Assembly: GCA_000720995.1 (NCBI GenBank)
Contig: JOEL01000004.1
Coordinates: 310,001-374,000 of the forward strand
Direction of reading: 5' to 3'
DNA: 64,000 nucleotides
Source of the DNA: Streptomyces celluloflavus
Lineage (GTDB): Bacteria; Actinomycetota; Actinomycetes; Streptomycetales; Streptomycetaceae
The notes under the pieces are model-generated. The model was not told the DNA's origin. It made no database searches and was given only the letters and a program-made list of their open reading frames with translations. A program made the translations under genes and the position numbers. Below are positions 36,136-45,018 of this stretch, piece by piece (within the stretch, counting starts at the first letter, position 1; every line of letters begins with the position of its first letter).

Positions 36136-36807
36136 CTACACCTCGTCGAGGCCGCGCTCTATCGCGTACCGCACCAGCTCGACGCGGTTGTGCAACTGGA
36201 GCTTGCCGAGGGTGTTCTGCACGTGGTTCTGCACCGTGCGGTGCGAGATGACCAGCCGTTCGGCGATCTGCTTGTACGAGAGCCCCTTGGCCACCAGGCG
36301 CAGCACCTCGGTCTCCCGGTCGGTCAGCTGCGGCGCGCCGGGCTCGTCCGGCGCCGCCGGTGCCGGTTCGGTGGCCAGTCTGCGGTACTCGCCGAGCACC
36401 AGTCCGGCCAGGCCGGGGGTGAACACCGGGTCGCCGGCGGCGGTGCTGCGCACCGCGTCCAGCAGTTCCCGGGTGCTCGCCGACTTCAGGAGGTAGCCGG
36501 TCGCGCCGGACTTGACCGCCTCCAGGACATCGGCGTGCTCACCGCTCGCGGAGAGCACCAGCACCCGCAGCGCCGGATCCCCGCCGACCAGTTCCTTGCA
36601 CACCTGGACACCGGGCAGCCCCGGCAGATTGAGATCCAGGACCAGGACATCGGGCGCCGCGGCCCGCGCCCGGCGCACCGCCTGGAGGCCGTCCCCGGCC
36701 GTCGCCACCACGTCGAATCCGGCCTCCGCCAGATCCCGCGCGACCGCGTCGCGCCACATCGGGTGGTCGTCGACCACCATCACCCGCAGGCCCGCCTGCT
36801 CACTCAC
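36136..36807 (-). CDS. NarL/LuxR-family response regulator
   Basis: A 223-residue regulator: receiver domain (VMVVDDHPMWRDAVARDL; phosphoacceptor Asp58 in VLVLDLNLPGLPGVQ; the switch Ser/Lys in VLSASGE and GYLLKSAST), a Pro/Ala linker and a C-terminal LuxR helix-turn-helix (LTDRETEVLRLVAKGLSYKQIAERLVISHRTVQNHVQNTLGKLQLHNRVELVRYAIERG). The start lies inside the end of the kinase gene (8-bp overlap), so the pair is a single two-component operon. Target genes unknown. Confidence 0.94.
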   Translation of the reverse strand: MSEQAGLRVMVVDDHPMWRDAVARDLAEAGFDVVATAGDGLQAVRRARAAAPDVLVLDLNLPGLPGVQVCKELVGGDPALRVLVLSASGEHADVLEAVKSGATGYLLKSASTRELLDAVRSTAAGDPVFTPGLAGLVLGEYRRLATEPAPAAPDEPGAPQLTDRETEVLRLVAKGLSYKQIAERLVISHRTVQNHVQNTLGKLQLHNRVELVRYAIERGLDEV

Positions 36808-38125
36808 GCTCTCTCGCCCTCCCCCGCCTCGTGCCCCCGGGCGCGGCGCCCTTGGGGACCTTCAACTCCACTTCCGTGCCCTGGCCCGGGACCGAGATCC
36901 AGTCGGCGCTGCCGCCCAGCTCCCGCAGCCGCCCGCGGATCGAGAGGGCGACCCCGAGCCGGCCCTCCCGCTCGGCGTCGGCGAGCCGCCCCTCGGCGAT
37001 GCCGGGGCCGTCGTCGCGCACCGTCACGAGCACCGCGTCCGGTTCGTCCTCCACCAGGATCCACGCGCGGGCGGCGGCCCCCGCATGCACCCGCACATTG
37101 TCCAACGCGGCACCGACAGCGGCCGCCAGTTCGGCCGCCGCCGCGGCCGGCAGCTCCACCGGGGCGCCGGGCTCGGAGAAGGTGACCCCGGCACCGGCGT
37201 ACGGCGCGAGCAGCGCCCGGATGTCGCACGGACTGGTGACGGGCGCCGGCCGCACCGGCCCGGTCCGGCCGGTGGGCGGTGGTCCGGCGCCGGTAGCGGG
37301 CGCCACCGCGTCCGCCGCGCCGTCCGGCGCCGCGACGCGCTGCGGCCCCACCAGTCCGCCGGAGACCAGGGTGCGCAGCGCGACCTCCTGTTCGCCCGCC
37401 ATCCGGCCGAGTTCGGCCGCCTCACCGCCGATCGCCGCGCCGCGCCGCTGCACCATCGCCAGCACCTGGAGCACGCTGTCGTGGATGTCGCGGGCCAGCC
37501 GCTCCCGTTCCCGGGTGGCGGCCTCGATCTGGAGGGCGCGGGCGAGGGTGCGCTCACTGGCGCGGGCCACCTCGACGACATAGCCGATCGCCACGCTCGC
37601 CACCCACACCAGGACGACGTTGTGGATGGTGCCGCGGGCCAGCTCCTGACGCTCGATCAGGTTGGCGACGGCGACCGCGCTGGACGCCGCCGCGGCCCAC
37701 CGCCAGCCGCCCTTGATCGCGAAGCCCAGCACTGCGCTGGCCGCCCAGATCGACGGCAGCGTCGGCGAACCGCCCATGATGCGGGCGTGCGTGTCGACCA
37801 GCGAGGTGAGCAGGATGCCGCCGACCACCAGCGTGAGGTCGATGACCAGGAACCGCCGCGTACAGCGCTCGGCGGAGGTCGTCCGGCGCCAGGTCAGCGC
37901 CATCCAGACGGTGAGCGTGCCCATATAGGCGGCGGCGCCCAGCGGATGGGCGTAGTGGGGGTAGGAGAACGCGACCAGGGCGAAGGTGTAGCAGAAGGTG
38001 AGGATGCGGTAGCCGGTGAGCGCGCGCCACAGCGGCAGCTCGACGGACATCCGTACCACCTTCGGACGCCTGCCGCTGCCCCTGGCGGCACCACCGCGCA
38101 CCGTCGGTATGTCCGCTTCCGTCAT
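36800..38125 (-). CDS. MacS-type sensor histidine kinase (DUF5931)
   Basis: A 441-residue kinase. Six membrane helices in the first half (RILTFCYTFALVAFSYPHY, AAYMGTLTVWMALTW, FLVIDLTLVVGGILLTSLV, IWAASAVLGFAIKGGW, NVVLVWVASVAIGYVVEVA) form the MacS sensor region. A dimerisation box ERERLARDIHDSVLQVLAMVQRRGAAIGGEA carries the phosphorylated His. The ATPase domain has DNVRVHA and VRDDGPGIAEGRLADAEREGRLGVALSIRGRLRELGG. A Pro/Gly-rich insertion separates them. I chose ATG 38125 (GGGTGGGG site upstream); the frame opens 14 codons earlier. Overlaps its response regulator. The signal is unknown. Confidence 0.9.
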   Translation of the reverse strand: MTEADIPTVRGGAARGSGRRPKVVRMSVELPLWRALTGYRILTFCYTFALVAFSYPHYAHPLGAAAYMGTLTVWMALTWRRTTSAERCTRRFLVIDLTLVVGGILLTSLVDTHARIMGGSPTLPSIWAASAVLGFAIKGGWRWAAAASSAVAVANLIERQELARGTIHNVVLVWVASVAIGYVVEVARASERTLARALQIEAATRERERLARDIHDSVLQVLAMVQRRGAAIGGEAAELGRMAGEQEVALRTLVSGGLVGPQRVAAPDGAADAVAPATGAGPPPTGRTGPVRPAPVTSPCDIRALLAPYAGAGVTFSEPGAPVELPAAAAAELAAAVGAALDNVRVHAGAAARAWILVEDEPDAVLVTVRDDGPGIAEGRLADAEREGRLGVALSIRGRLRELGGSADWISVPGQGTEVELKVPKGAAPGGTRRGRARERE

Positions 38126-38284
38126 GCCGGCCCCCACCCCTCGCCGGGCCCGGCCGGTCGCCGTCACCGGTCCTGCCCGCGCCGTCCGGGCCGCTCCGGC
38201 CCGCCTGGTCCGTCGTGTCGCCCGCCCGGCGGGACCCGGGACATGTGATCACCGTGGTGCCTACCCGGACCGGCACGCCGCTCC

Positions 38285-38366
38285 CGGCGCCCCGCCGCCG
38301 TGCGGTGAGCGCACCGGACACCCCGCCCTCCGGGCGAACGGTGCCACGGTGACGCCCCGCCCTAGG
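38285..38366 (-). repeat. Degenerate dispersed repeat, copy B (TAGGGCG family)
   Basis: On the minus strand it begins at the acyltransferase stop codon (CCCTAGGGCGGGGCGTCACC) and continues through TTCGCCCGGAGGGCGGGG to CGCACGGCGGCGGGG. Ordered similarity to 8880-8978 is clear although many positions differ. The stop codon of the gene is part of the repeat. Confidence 0.5.
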
Positions 38367-39108
38367 GCGTGTCGGTCTTCTGCTGCTCCGCGTCGGCCTT
38401 CTTCTTCGCCTCCGCAGCCTTCGCCTGCTCGGCGATCTGCCGCTTGGCCGCGGTCGCGTAGATGTCGACGTACTCCTGGCCGGACAGCTTCATGATCTCG
38501 TACATGACCTCGTCGGTGACCGACCGCAGGATGAAGCGGTCGCCCTCCATGCCCTGATAGCGGGCGAAGTCCAGCGGTTTGCCGATGCGGATGCCCGGCC
38601 GGATCATCTTCGGCACGATCTTGCCCGGCGGCTGCACCTTCTCGGTGTCGATCATCGCGACGGGGATGACCGGCGCGCCCGTGGCCAGCGCGACCCGCGC
38701 CAGACCGCCCGGCTTGCCGCGGTAGAGCCGGCCGTCCGGAGAGCGGGTGCCCTCCGGGTAGATGCCGAACAGCTCACCGCGCTCCAGCACCTCGATACCG
38801 CTGCGGACCGCCGCCTCGCCCGCGCCGCGGCCGCCCGAACGGTCGACCGGAAGCTGGCCCACGCCCTTGAAGAACGCGGCCGTCAGCTTCCCCTTCACCC
38901 CCGGAGAGGTGAAATATTCCGCCTTCGCGATGAAGGTGACCTTGCGGTCCAGCACCGCGGGCAGGAAGAAGGAGTCCGAGAAGGACAGATGGTTGCTCGC
39001 GAGGATCGCGGGACCCTCGGCGGGAATGTTCTCGATGCCTTCCACCCAGGGCCGGAAGGCAAGCTTCAGGGACCCGCCGATGGAAAACTTCATTGCGCCG
39101 TAGATCAA
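38362..39108 (-). CDS. plsC: 1-acyl-sn-glycerol-3-phosphate acyltransferase (PlsC family)
   Basis: Adds the second acyl chain to lysophosphatidic acid. The 248-residue protein has the acyltransferase motifs ILASNHLSFSDSFFLPA (NHxxxxD), FGIYPEGTRSPDG (EGTR) and GAPVIPVAMIDTEK. The C-terminus is a Lys/Ala/Glu-rich helix. I chose the TTG at 39108 because AGGAGG precedes it by seven bases; the ATG at 39093 would be too far from any ribosome site. The conserved beginning LIYGAMKFSIGGSLKLAFRPWVEG supports this. Divergent from the alpha/beta hydrolase at 39.3 kb. Confidence 0.92.
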   Translation of the reverse strand: MIYGAMKFSIGGSLKLAFRPWVEGIENIPAEGPAILASNHLSFSDSFFLPAVLDRKVTFIAKAEYFTSPGVKGKLTAAFFKGVGQLPVDRSGGRGAGEAAVRSGIEVLERGELFGIYPEGTRSPDGRLYRGKPGGLARVALATGAPVIPVAMIDTEKVQPPGKIVPKMIRPGIRIGKPLDFARYQGMEGDRFILRSVTDEVMYEIMKLSGQEYVDIYATAAKRQIAEQAKAAEAKKKADAEQQKTDTP

Positions 39109-39309
39109 CCGACTGCCTCCTGTGTGTGACGCAAAGACCTTAACCTGCCCCGGCGTCCCGCTCACCGCGGCGGGGCGACGAGCCCCCGGCGACGCCCGGC
39201 ACAGGCCCCGCGACCTGCTCCCGCGGCCGTCGTCCGGCCTACCCGGCCGGCGCCGCGCCGCGTACCCTGAGGTAACCATCCAGCTCCCCTCTTCGATCGG
39301 AGTCTTCCG

Positions 39310-40107
39310 GTGCCGCTCCTTCCCGGAGCCGAGCCGTTCCGCCGTGACGGCGGAGAGGTCGGCGTCCTTGTGTGCCACGGCTTCACCGGCTCCCCTCAGT
39401 CCGTACGCCCCTGGGCGGAATATCTCGCCGACCGCGGGCTGAGCGTCGCGCTGCCGCTGCTGCCCGGCCACGGCACCCGCTGGCAGGACATGCAGGTCAC
39501 GACCTGGCAGGACTGGTACGCCGAGGTGGACCGCGAGCTGCGGGCGCTGACCGAGCGCTGCTCGCGGGTCTTCGTGTGCGGGCTGTCGATGGGCGGCGCG
39601 CTGGCGCTGCGGCTGGCCGCCAAGCACGGCGACGCGATCAGCGGGGTGGCCGTGGTCAACCCCGCCAACCGCGTGCACGACGCGGCGGCGCCGCTGCTCC
39701 CGGTGCTGCGCCATGTCGTGCGGACGACCAAGGGGGTGGCGAGCGATATCGCCAAGCCCGGCGCGCAGGAGGTCGGCTACGACCGGGTACCGCTGCACGC
39801 CGCGTATTCGGTGCGCCGGTTCTTCCGCCAGGTCGACTCCGAACTCCCCTGCGTCACCCAGCCGTTGCTGGTGATGACCAGCCCGCAGGACCATGTCGTC
39901 CCGCCCGCGGACTCCGAGCGCATCCTGAGCCGGGTCTCCTCGACGGACGTACGGCACAAGCTGCTGGAGCGCAGCTACCACGTCGCGACGCTCGACCACG
40001 ACGCCGAGCAGATCTTCGAGGACACCTTCGCCTTCATCGCCCGGCTCGCACCGGAGGCGCGGTCGGGCGCGGCGCGGGAGGGGACGGCGGCCAGTGGTGG
40101 AGCGTAG
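39310..40107 (+). CDS. Alpha/beta hydrolase, carboxylesterase/monoacylglycerol-lipase type
   Basis: A 265-residue serine hydrolase. VGVLVCHGFTGSPQSVRPWAEYLADRG, LPLLPGHGTRWQDM, the nucleophile VCGLSMGGALALRLAA, the acid in VMTSPQDHVVPPADSERI and the catalytic His in SYHVATLDHDAEQIFEDTFAFI are the standard Est30-like set. GTG start at 39310. The neighbouring acyltransferase on the opposite strand and general family function suggest a role in glyceride or acyl-ester turnover, by inference only. It overlaps the next gene by 14 bp. Confidence 0.9.
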   Translation: MPLLPGAEPFRRDGGEVGVLVCHGFTGSPQSVRPWAEYLADRGLSVALPLLPGHGTRWQDMQVTTWQDWYAEVDRELRALTERCSRVFVCGLSMGGALALRLAAKHGDAISGVAVVNPANRVHDAAAPLLPVLRHVVRTTKGVASDIAKPGAQEVGYDRVPLHAAYSVRRFFRQVDSELPCVTQPLLVMTSPQDHVVPPADSERILSRVSSTDVRHKLLERSYHVATLDHDAEQIFEDTFAFIARLAPEARSGAAREGTAASGGA

Positions 40108-40801
40108 CCCCCGCGACCCCCGGGATCCGCTGGACGAGGAGGCCGCCTGGGCCGAGATCGTCGCGGGTTACGGCGAGCGGCCGCCGTTCCCGGCACCGGA
40201 CGACGCCGGCGACGGCGGCAAGGACCGCGGCGACGGTGGCGACGGCACGGCCGCGCGGCCGGCGGGCGCCGCCGGTCCGGCGGGTGTCCCGGGCACCCCC
40301 GGCGCCCTCGACCTGACGAAGCCGGGCGCGGCCGAGGCCCGCCCGCCGGCCGGCGGGGACGCGGCCGGCGACGGAGCGGCGGACGGCCCCGCGCGCGAGA
40401 ACCAGCCAAAGAACGGTCCCGATCAGGGCGGACCCGGCAGCCCCGCGGGCACCGGCCGGCCGGGCGGCTTCATCGTCTTCGCGCCCGGCGTCGGACCGCG
40501 CGACTGGTCGGCCGCCGAACCGTCCGACGACGACTTCGACGCGAGCGACGAGGGGCACTTCACCCCGCCCGAACCGCCCCCGCTGCCGAGCGCCGATGTC
40601 ACCACCAAGTTCGCCTGGCTCGCGGTGCTCGGCGGTCCGCTGCTGCTGGTGCTGATGGTGCTCTTCCAGCAGCCGGTGACGTGGTGGATCGCGGTGCTGG
40701 GCATCGGCGGCTTCCTCGGGGGCTTCGCCACCCTCGTGGCCCGGATGAAGCACGACGACGAGGATGACGACGACGTGCCGGGCAGCGGCGCGGTCGTCTA
40801 G
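40094..40801 (+). CDS. Hypothetical protein with disordered acidic N-terminus and two membrane helices
   Basis: A 235-residue protein without a recognised family. The first 165 residues are Gly/Asp/Pro/Ala-rich and probably disordered; the start ERSPRDPRDPLDEEAAWAEIVAGYGE looks like a conserved short motif. Two hydrophobic helices follow (TKFAWLAVLGGPLLLVLMVLF and TWWIAVLGIGGFLGGFATLVARM, about 175-217), then an acidic end (HDDEDDDDVPG). Starts 14 bp before the stop of the hydrolase gene, so translation is coupled and the protein may assist it at the membrane. Confidence 0.8.
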   Translation: MVERSPRDPRDPLDEEAAWAEIVAGYGERPPFPAPDDAGDGGKDRGDGGDGTAARPAGAAGPAGVPGTPGALDLTKPGAAEARPPAGGDAAGDGAADGPARENQPKNGPDQGGPGSPAGTGRPGGFIVFAPGVGPRDWSAAEPSDDDFDASDEGHFTPPEPPPLPSADVTTKFAWLAVLGGPLLLVLMVLFQQPVTWWIAVLGIGGFLGGFATLVARMKHDDEDDDDVPGSGAVV

Positions 40802-40876
40802 CGGGGCGGCCGTCTAGCGGGGCGGCGGAGCCGGGTGGCGCAGGCGCCCCCGGCTCAAGGCCGGCTCGCGTCCGGC

Positions 40877-41650
40877 TCAGGGCCGGTGGGCGAGTGCGGC
40901 CGGGACGCGCAGCGCCGCCAGCACCGGGAGATGGTCGGTGGCGGCCCTGAGGTCCGCCTCGCGCACGCCCGGCAGGCCGTGCGGGACGCCGCAGCCCAGC
41001 ACCTCGACACCGTCCGTCGTGAAGACCGCGTCGATGCGCTGTCGCGGCGCGGCCGGTGTGGAGGTGAACTCCCCGCCCCACGGTTTCGCCGCCCAGGCGT
41101 CGGTGAGCCCATCCGCCAGCCGCCGGTAACTGCGGCCGTCCGGCCGGTCGTTGAGGTCTCCGGCGGCGACGGCGTACGGCACGTCCAGTTGCGCCAGCCG
41201 CGCCAGCAGCAGCCCGGCCTGCCCGTAACGCTCCGCGGCGGAGAGGCTGAGATGGCAGCTGAGCACGCCGAGCCGGGCGCCCCCGAACCGGAGCACCGCG
41301 GTCGCGAAACCGCGCTGGTGCAGTCCGGGGGTGCGGGGCAGCAGGACGTCCTCCGTGCGCTCCACATGAGCGCGGAGCGTGGAGAGGATCATCGGGCCCG
41401 CGGCCGTGCCGCCGCCGGTGACGTACACCAGCCCCGACGCGCGGGCCAGCCGCTCGGCGGCCTTGCGCCAGCGGAAGAACCGCGGCGCCTCCTGGACGAG
41501 CACGAGATCGGGGGCGCAGGCCCGGATGACCCGGACCAACGCCGCCCGGTCGTCGCGCATCGAGCGGATGTTGTAGCTGAGCACCCGGATGACCGCGGAG
41601 CCGTCCGCCGCGGTGCCGGACGCGGGGAGTCCGGGCGGCTCAGCCACCAT
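40877..41650 (-). CDS. Endonuclease/exonuclease/phosphatase family protein
   Basis: A 257-residue metal-dependent hydrolase of the DNase I/sphingomyelinase fold. VLSYNIRSMRDD opens the domain, PDLVLVQEAPRFFRW carries the metal Glu, VLSCHLSLS the catalytic His, VAAGDLNDRPD the Asp/Asn pair, and TDHLPVLAALRV the closing His. No signal peptide. The start is six bases from the end of the glucokinase gene, so both are co-transcribed. Whether it cuts nucleic acid, inositol phosphates or lipids cannot be told. Confidence 0.87.
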   Translation of the reverse strand: MVAEPPGLPASGTAADGSAVIRVLSYNIRSMRDDRAALVRVIRACAPDLVLVQEAPRFFRWRKAAERLARASGLVYVTGGGTAAGPMILSTLRAHVERTEDVLLPRTPGLHQRGFATAVLRFGGARLGVLSCHLSLSAAERYGQAGLLLARLAQLDVPYAVAAGDLNDRPDGRSYRRLADGLTDAWAAKPWGGEFTSTPAAPRQRIDAVFTTDGVEVLGCGVPHGLPGVREADLRAATDHLPVLAALRVPAALAHRP

Positions 41651-41655
41651 CGCGG

Positions 41656-42597
41656 TCAGCCCTGGCGCGCCAGGTCGGCGGCCCCGACCAGACCGGCCCT
41701 GCCGCCGAGCTGGGCGGCGAGCACCTGGGCGTGCGGGCGCCACTGATTGCCGACCAGCCAGCGGCGGAAGGACTTGCGGATCGGGTCGAGGACCAGTTCG
41801 CCCTCGTCCGAGACGCCGCCGCCGACGATGAAGGCGGACGGGTCGAAGAGCGAGGCGAGGTCGGCCAGGCCCGCACCGGCCCAGCGGGCCAGTTCGCGGA
41901 ACGAGTCGATGGCGACCGGGTCGCCGCGGCGGGCGGCCGCGCTGATGTGCTTGCCCTGGATGCCCTCGGAGGTGCCGTCGCCCAGCGAGAGCAGCACCGC
42001 GGCGTTCTCGGGGGTGGCGAAGGCGCGCTGGCGGGCGTAGCGCAGCAGGGCGCGGCCGGAGGCGTACTGCTCCCAGCAGCCCTGGCTGCCGCAGCCGCAC
42101 AGCAGTCCGTCGGGGACGACCCGGATGTGGCCGAACTCGGCGGCCACGCCGAAGCGTCCGCGGCGCAGTTTGTTGCCGATGATGATGCCGCCGCCCAGGC
42201 CGGTGCCGAGCGTGATGCAGATGACGTCGCTGTGGCCCTGGCCGGCACCGAACTTGTACTCGCCCCAGGCGGCGGCGTTGGCGTCGTTCTCGACGACGAC
42301 GGGGAGGCCGACGCGCTGCTCGACCTTGTCCTTGAGCGGCTCGTGGCGCCAGTCGATGTTCGGCGCGAAGAGGACCGTGGCCCGCTTCTCGTCGACATAG
42401 CCGGCGGCGCCGATGCCGACCGCCTCGATGTGGTGGCCGGCGCCTACCGTCCGGACCGCGTCCGCGATGGCCTCGGTCAGCGCGTCGGTGGCCTGCGGGG
42501 TCGGCACCGTGCACGTTTCGAGGATCGCGCCCCCTTCGTCGACCACGCCGGCCGCGATCTTCGTGCCGCCGATGTCGACGCCGATGGTGAGTCCCAT
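41656..42597 (-). CDS. glkA: ROK-family glucokinase
   Basis: ATP-dependent glucokinase and, in Streptomyces coelicolor, a mediator of carbon catabolite repression. The 313-residue protein starts MGLTIGVDIGGTKIAAGVVDEGG (phosphate motif). VVVENDANAAAWGEYKFGAGQGHSDVICITLGTGLGGGIII contains the catalytic Asp, and the ROK zinc motif appears in LCGCGSQGCWEQYASG. ATG 42597 has a GAGGGAC site; the longer frame is rejected because family similarity starts at this Met. It lacks an N-terminal helix-turn-helix, so it is a kinase and not a ROK repressor. Confidence 0.95.
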   Translation of the reverse strand: MGLTIGVDIGGTKIAAGVVDEGGAILETCTVPTPQATDALTEAIADAVRTVGAGHHIEAVGIGAAGYVDEKRATVLFAPNIDWRHEPLKDKVEQRVGLPVVVENDANAAAWGEYKFGAGQGHSDVICITLGTGLGGGIIIGNKLRRGRFGVAAEFGHIRVVPDGLLCGCGSQGCWEQYASGRALLRYARQRAFATPENAAVLLSLGDGTSEGIQGKHISAAARRGDPVAIDSFRELARWAGAGLADLASLFDPSAFIVGGGVSDEGELVLDPIRKSFRRWLVGNQWRPHAQVLAAQLGGRAGLVGAADLARQG

Positions 42598-42719
42598 GTG
42601 TCCCTCAGTTTTTCGCTCGAACCCCGCCGGGGACAACCGTACCGGAGGCGGGGGCGGCGCTCCGGTCCCTCACGGCCGCGGGCCCGGGGTGCCCCGCGCC
42701 GGGGCGGCCGCGGCGGGGG

Positions 42720-43205
42720 TCAGTCGAGGTCGATCCGCTCGGTGCCGGCCGGTCCTTCGTCATCGCGCGGGTCGGTGGCACGGGCACCGTCGGCCGGGCC
42801 CGGGGGGTTGCCGAGGTCCTCGCGGGTCCAGCGGCTCTCGCTGCCCTCGACGGCGGAGCGGTAGGCGGCGAGCAGTTCGGAGCCGGCCGCGGCGAGGTGG
42901 TCGAAGACGTCGGGGTTGCGCTCGATGACCGGCTCGACGGCCGCTCTGGCCTGCCGGAACAGCTGGCCGACGGCGCCCTGTCCGGCGAGCTGGCCCAGCG
43001 GGCCGGGCAGCTGGAGGCCGCTGAGCTTGTCGGTCACGGCTTCGGCGAGCTTGCGCAGTTCCTCGGCGGCGCTGCCCGGCTGCGGGCCGTACTCGGCGCG
43101 GCGGCGGGCCTTCTCGGCCGCGAGGTCCTCGGCGCACGCCGCCGCCCAGGCGTCGGCGTCGGGCTCGGCCTGGCGGTCGGCGGGACGATCGGTGGCATCA
43201 CTCAT
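42720..43205 (-). CDS. DUF5304 hypothetical protein
   Basis: A 161-residue acidic, Ala-rich soluble protein matching what I remember of the streptomycete DUF5304 family, found next to glkA and the ArsA-like gene. Recognisable stretches are DADAWAAACAEDLAAEKARRRAEYGPQPGSAAEELRKLAEAVTDKLSGL and FRQARAAVEPVIERNPDVFDHLAAAGSELLAAYRSAVEG. The ends are disordered. Mostly helical, no membrane segment. Function unknown. Confidence 0.8.
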   Translation of the reverse strand: MSDATDRPADRQAEPDADAWAAACAEDLAAEKARRRAEYGPQPGSAAEELRKLAEAVTDKLSGLQLPGPLGQLAGQGAVGQLFRQARAAVEPVIERNPDVFDHLAAAGSELLAAYRSAVEGSESRWTREDLGNPPGPADGARATDPRDDEGPAGTERIDLD

Positions 43206-43306
43206 GGTGAACTCCGTGGACTCCTGCGGCGCGGCGGGTACGGCGGCGAAGCGGATGTTTCGGGGCGGGACTCACCCTCGACGGTACCCGAACGGTGGTA
43301 CGGCGT

Positions 43307-44536
43307 TCAGTGGTCCTTGGGCCACAGGCCGGGATCGGGGGTGAAACGGATGTCGAGGACACCGTCCCGCAGCCCGGCGCCGGAGACGGTGCAGCGGCGC
43401 AGTGCGGAGGGGAGCGTGCGTATGCGCCGGAAACGGCCGACGGTGACGACGATCTCGTCGCCGCGGCGCACCAGGCCCAGGCCCTCCCGGTCGGCGCCGG
43501 GCAGCGGCACCCGCCAGAGCAGGACGCCGTCGGTGGCCCGCCGGTCCTCGACGGTCCAGGGGTCGGTGTCGGGGAGCGGCGGCCGGGGCGCGGCGTCTGC
43601 CGGAGCCGCGGCCGCGGCGGGGGCGGCGCCGACTGCCGGGCCGTCGAGCAGTGCGTCGAGTTCGTCGACACCCCGGGGGTCGCGGCCCAGGTGCGGCACC
43701 TCGTGGACGGGGACCTCGGGGAACTCGTCGCGGAGCGCCTTGAGCGCGGTCTGCTGGCTGCCGGAGAGCCCGGCGAGGAACGGGTCCGCCGAACCGGTGG
43801 GCAGCAGCCGGTTGACGAGGACGGCATCGACACGGCGGCCGTACAGGGCGAGCCCGGCGCGGAGGGTGCGCAGGTTCGCGGCGGCGACCGGACCGGCTTC
43901 GGTGACGAGCCGCACGGCCGTGCCGGGGGCGTCGATCACCCGCTGGACGGCGGCGAGTTCGTGCTCCCAGCGTTCGGCGGCCTCGTACAGCTTCTGGGCG
44001 GGCATCGGGACGCCGGCGAGCTGGGCGAGGACGGGGCGCAGGGCGCGGGCGGCCTGGCGCTCGGGCGGCAGCAGCCGGCGCAGATAGCGGCGGACCTGCG
44101 CGGGCAGCGCGAGCTGGCGGATCGTTTCGGCGGCCGGCGGCATGTCGACGACGACGGTGTCCCAGTCGCCCGACGCGTGCGCGGCGCACAGCGCGTGCAG
44201 CAGCGCGAACGCCTCGGAGCCGGGGAGTTCGGTGAGTTCGTCCTCGTCGAGGGGGGCCGCGCCGAACATGTCGAGGGCGGCTCCGGCGCGCTCCTGGAAG
44301 GCGAGGAACTCCTGGCGGAAGCGGTCGGCGGAGTCGATCCGCCGGGCGTGCAGGCGGGGGGCGATCTCGGTGGGTGCGGCGGCACCGAGGGGCGTGCCCA
44401 GCACCGTTTCCGGGGCGCCGCTCTCGGTGGTGAGCAGCAGTACGCGCGCTCCCCGCCGGGCGTCGGCCAGGGCGGTCGCGGCGGCCAGCGTGGTGCGGCC
44501 CGCGCCGCCGGTGCCGGTGACGAGGAGGGTGCGCAC
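43307..44536 (-). CDS. ArsA-like ATPase with altered P-loop
   Basis: A 409-residue member of the ArsA/GET3 (SIMIBI) family. The deviant P-loop reads GTGGAGRTTLAAATALADARRG: Arg14 replaces the invariant Walker lysine and Thr9 the intermonomer signature lysine. Switch II equivalent DTVVVDMPPAAETIRQLALP is recognisable. VLVNRLLPTG is the NKxD-type region, and a small beta-rich C-terminal domain (residues 325-405) resembles an HSP20-like/ArsA-HSP20 domain. The gene ends before the DUF5304 gene and is two bases from the SRPBCC gene. ATP hydrolysis is uncertain; it may bind nucleotide weakly or act as a scaffold. Arsenite transport is not indicated. Confidence 0.82.
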   Translation of the reverse strand: MRTLLVTGTGGAGRTTLAAATALADARRGARVLLLTTESGAPETVLGTPLGAAAPTEIAPRLHARRIDSADRFRQEFLAFQERAGAALDMFGAAPLDEDELTELPGSEAFALLHALCAAHASGDWDTVVVDMPPAAETIRQLALPAQVRRYLRRLLPPERQAARALRPVLAQLAGVPMPAQKLYEAAERWEHELAAVQRVIDAPGTAVRLVTEAGPVAAANLRTLRAGLALYGRRVDAVLVNRLLPTGSADPFLAGLSGSQQTALKALRDEFPEVPVHEVPHLGRDPRGVDELDALLDGPAVGAAPAAAAAPADAAPRPPLPDTDPWTVEDRRATDGVLLWRVPLPGADREGLGLVRRGDEIVVTVGRFRRIRTLPSALRRCTVSGAGLRDGVLDIRFTPDPGLWPKDH

Positions 44537-44538
44537 GC

Positions 44539-45018
44539 TCAGTTCTTCTCGGCCTCGTCGGCGGCTGCGCCGGGGCCCTCGGGGCTCTCGACACGCTGCT
44601 TCAGACCGGCCAGCGCGCGGTCGATGATGACCTTCTCCGCCTTGCGCTTGATCATGCCGAGCATCGGGATCTTGACGTCGACGGTGAGCCGGTAGGTCAC
44701 CTCGGTGCTCGCGCCGCCGTTGCGCGCGGCCAGGTGGTAGGAGCCGTCGAGGGCGCGCAGCATCTGCGATTTGACGAGCGACCAGCTGACCTCGTTCTCA
44801 CCGGTCCAGGTGTAGGCGAGGGTGTGGTCGTCCTTGATCGCGCCGGCGTCCAGCAGCAGGCGCACCTGCTCGGCACGGCCCCGGTCGTCCTTGGCGAGCA
44901 CCTCTGCCTCCTTGACCTCGCCGGTCCACTCCGGATAGCGGTCGAAGTCGGCGATCACCCCCATCACCTCGGCGGGTGCCGCCTCGATCATGATGCTAGA
45001 GCTGGTGTGTTCGGCCAT
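44539..45018 (-). CDS. SRPBCC-family (polyketide cyclase/START-like) protein
   Basis: A 159-residue protein of the START-like fold. EHTSSSIMIEAAPAEVMGVIADFDRYPEWTGEVKEAEVL is the characteristic N-terminal half, and VSWSLVKSQMLRALDGSYHLAARNGGASTEVTYRLTVDVKIPMLGMIKRKAEKVIIDRALAGLKQRVE the C-terminal half with the long helix lining a hydrophobic cavity. ATG 45018 follows a GGAGGAG site. Directly upstream of the ArsA-like gene, an association seen widely in Streptomyces. It may carry a lipid or hydrophobic ligand; the neighbouring GT and acyl-CoA ligase make lipids a reasonable guess. Confidence 0.87.
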   Translation of the reverse strand: MAEHTSSSIMIEAAPAEVMGVIADFDRYPEWTGEVKEAEVLAKDDRGRAEQVRLLLDAGAIKDDHTLAYTWTGENEVSWSLVKSQMLRALDGSYHLAARNGGASTEVTYRLTVDVKIPMLGMIKRKAEKVIIDRALAGLKQRVESPEGPGAAADEAEKN

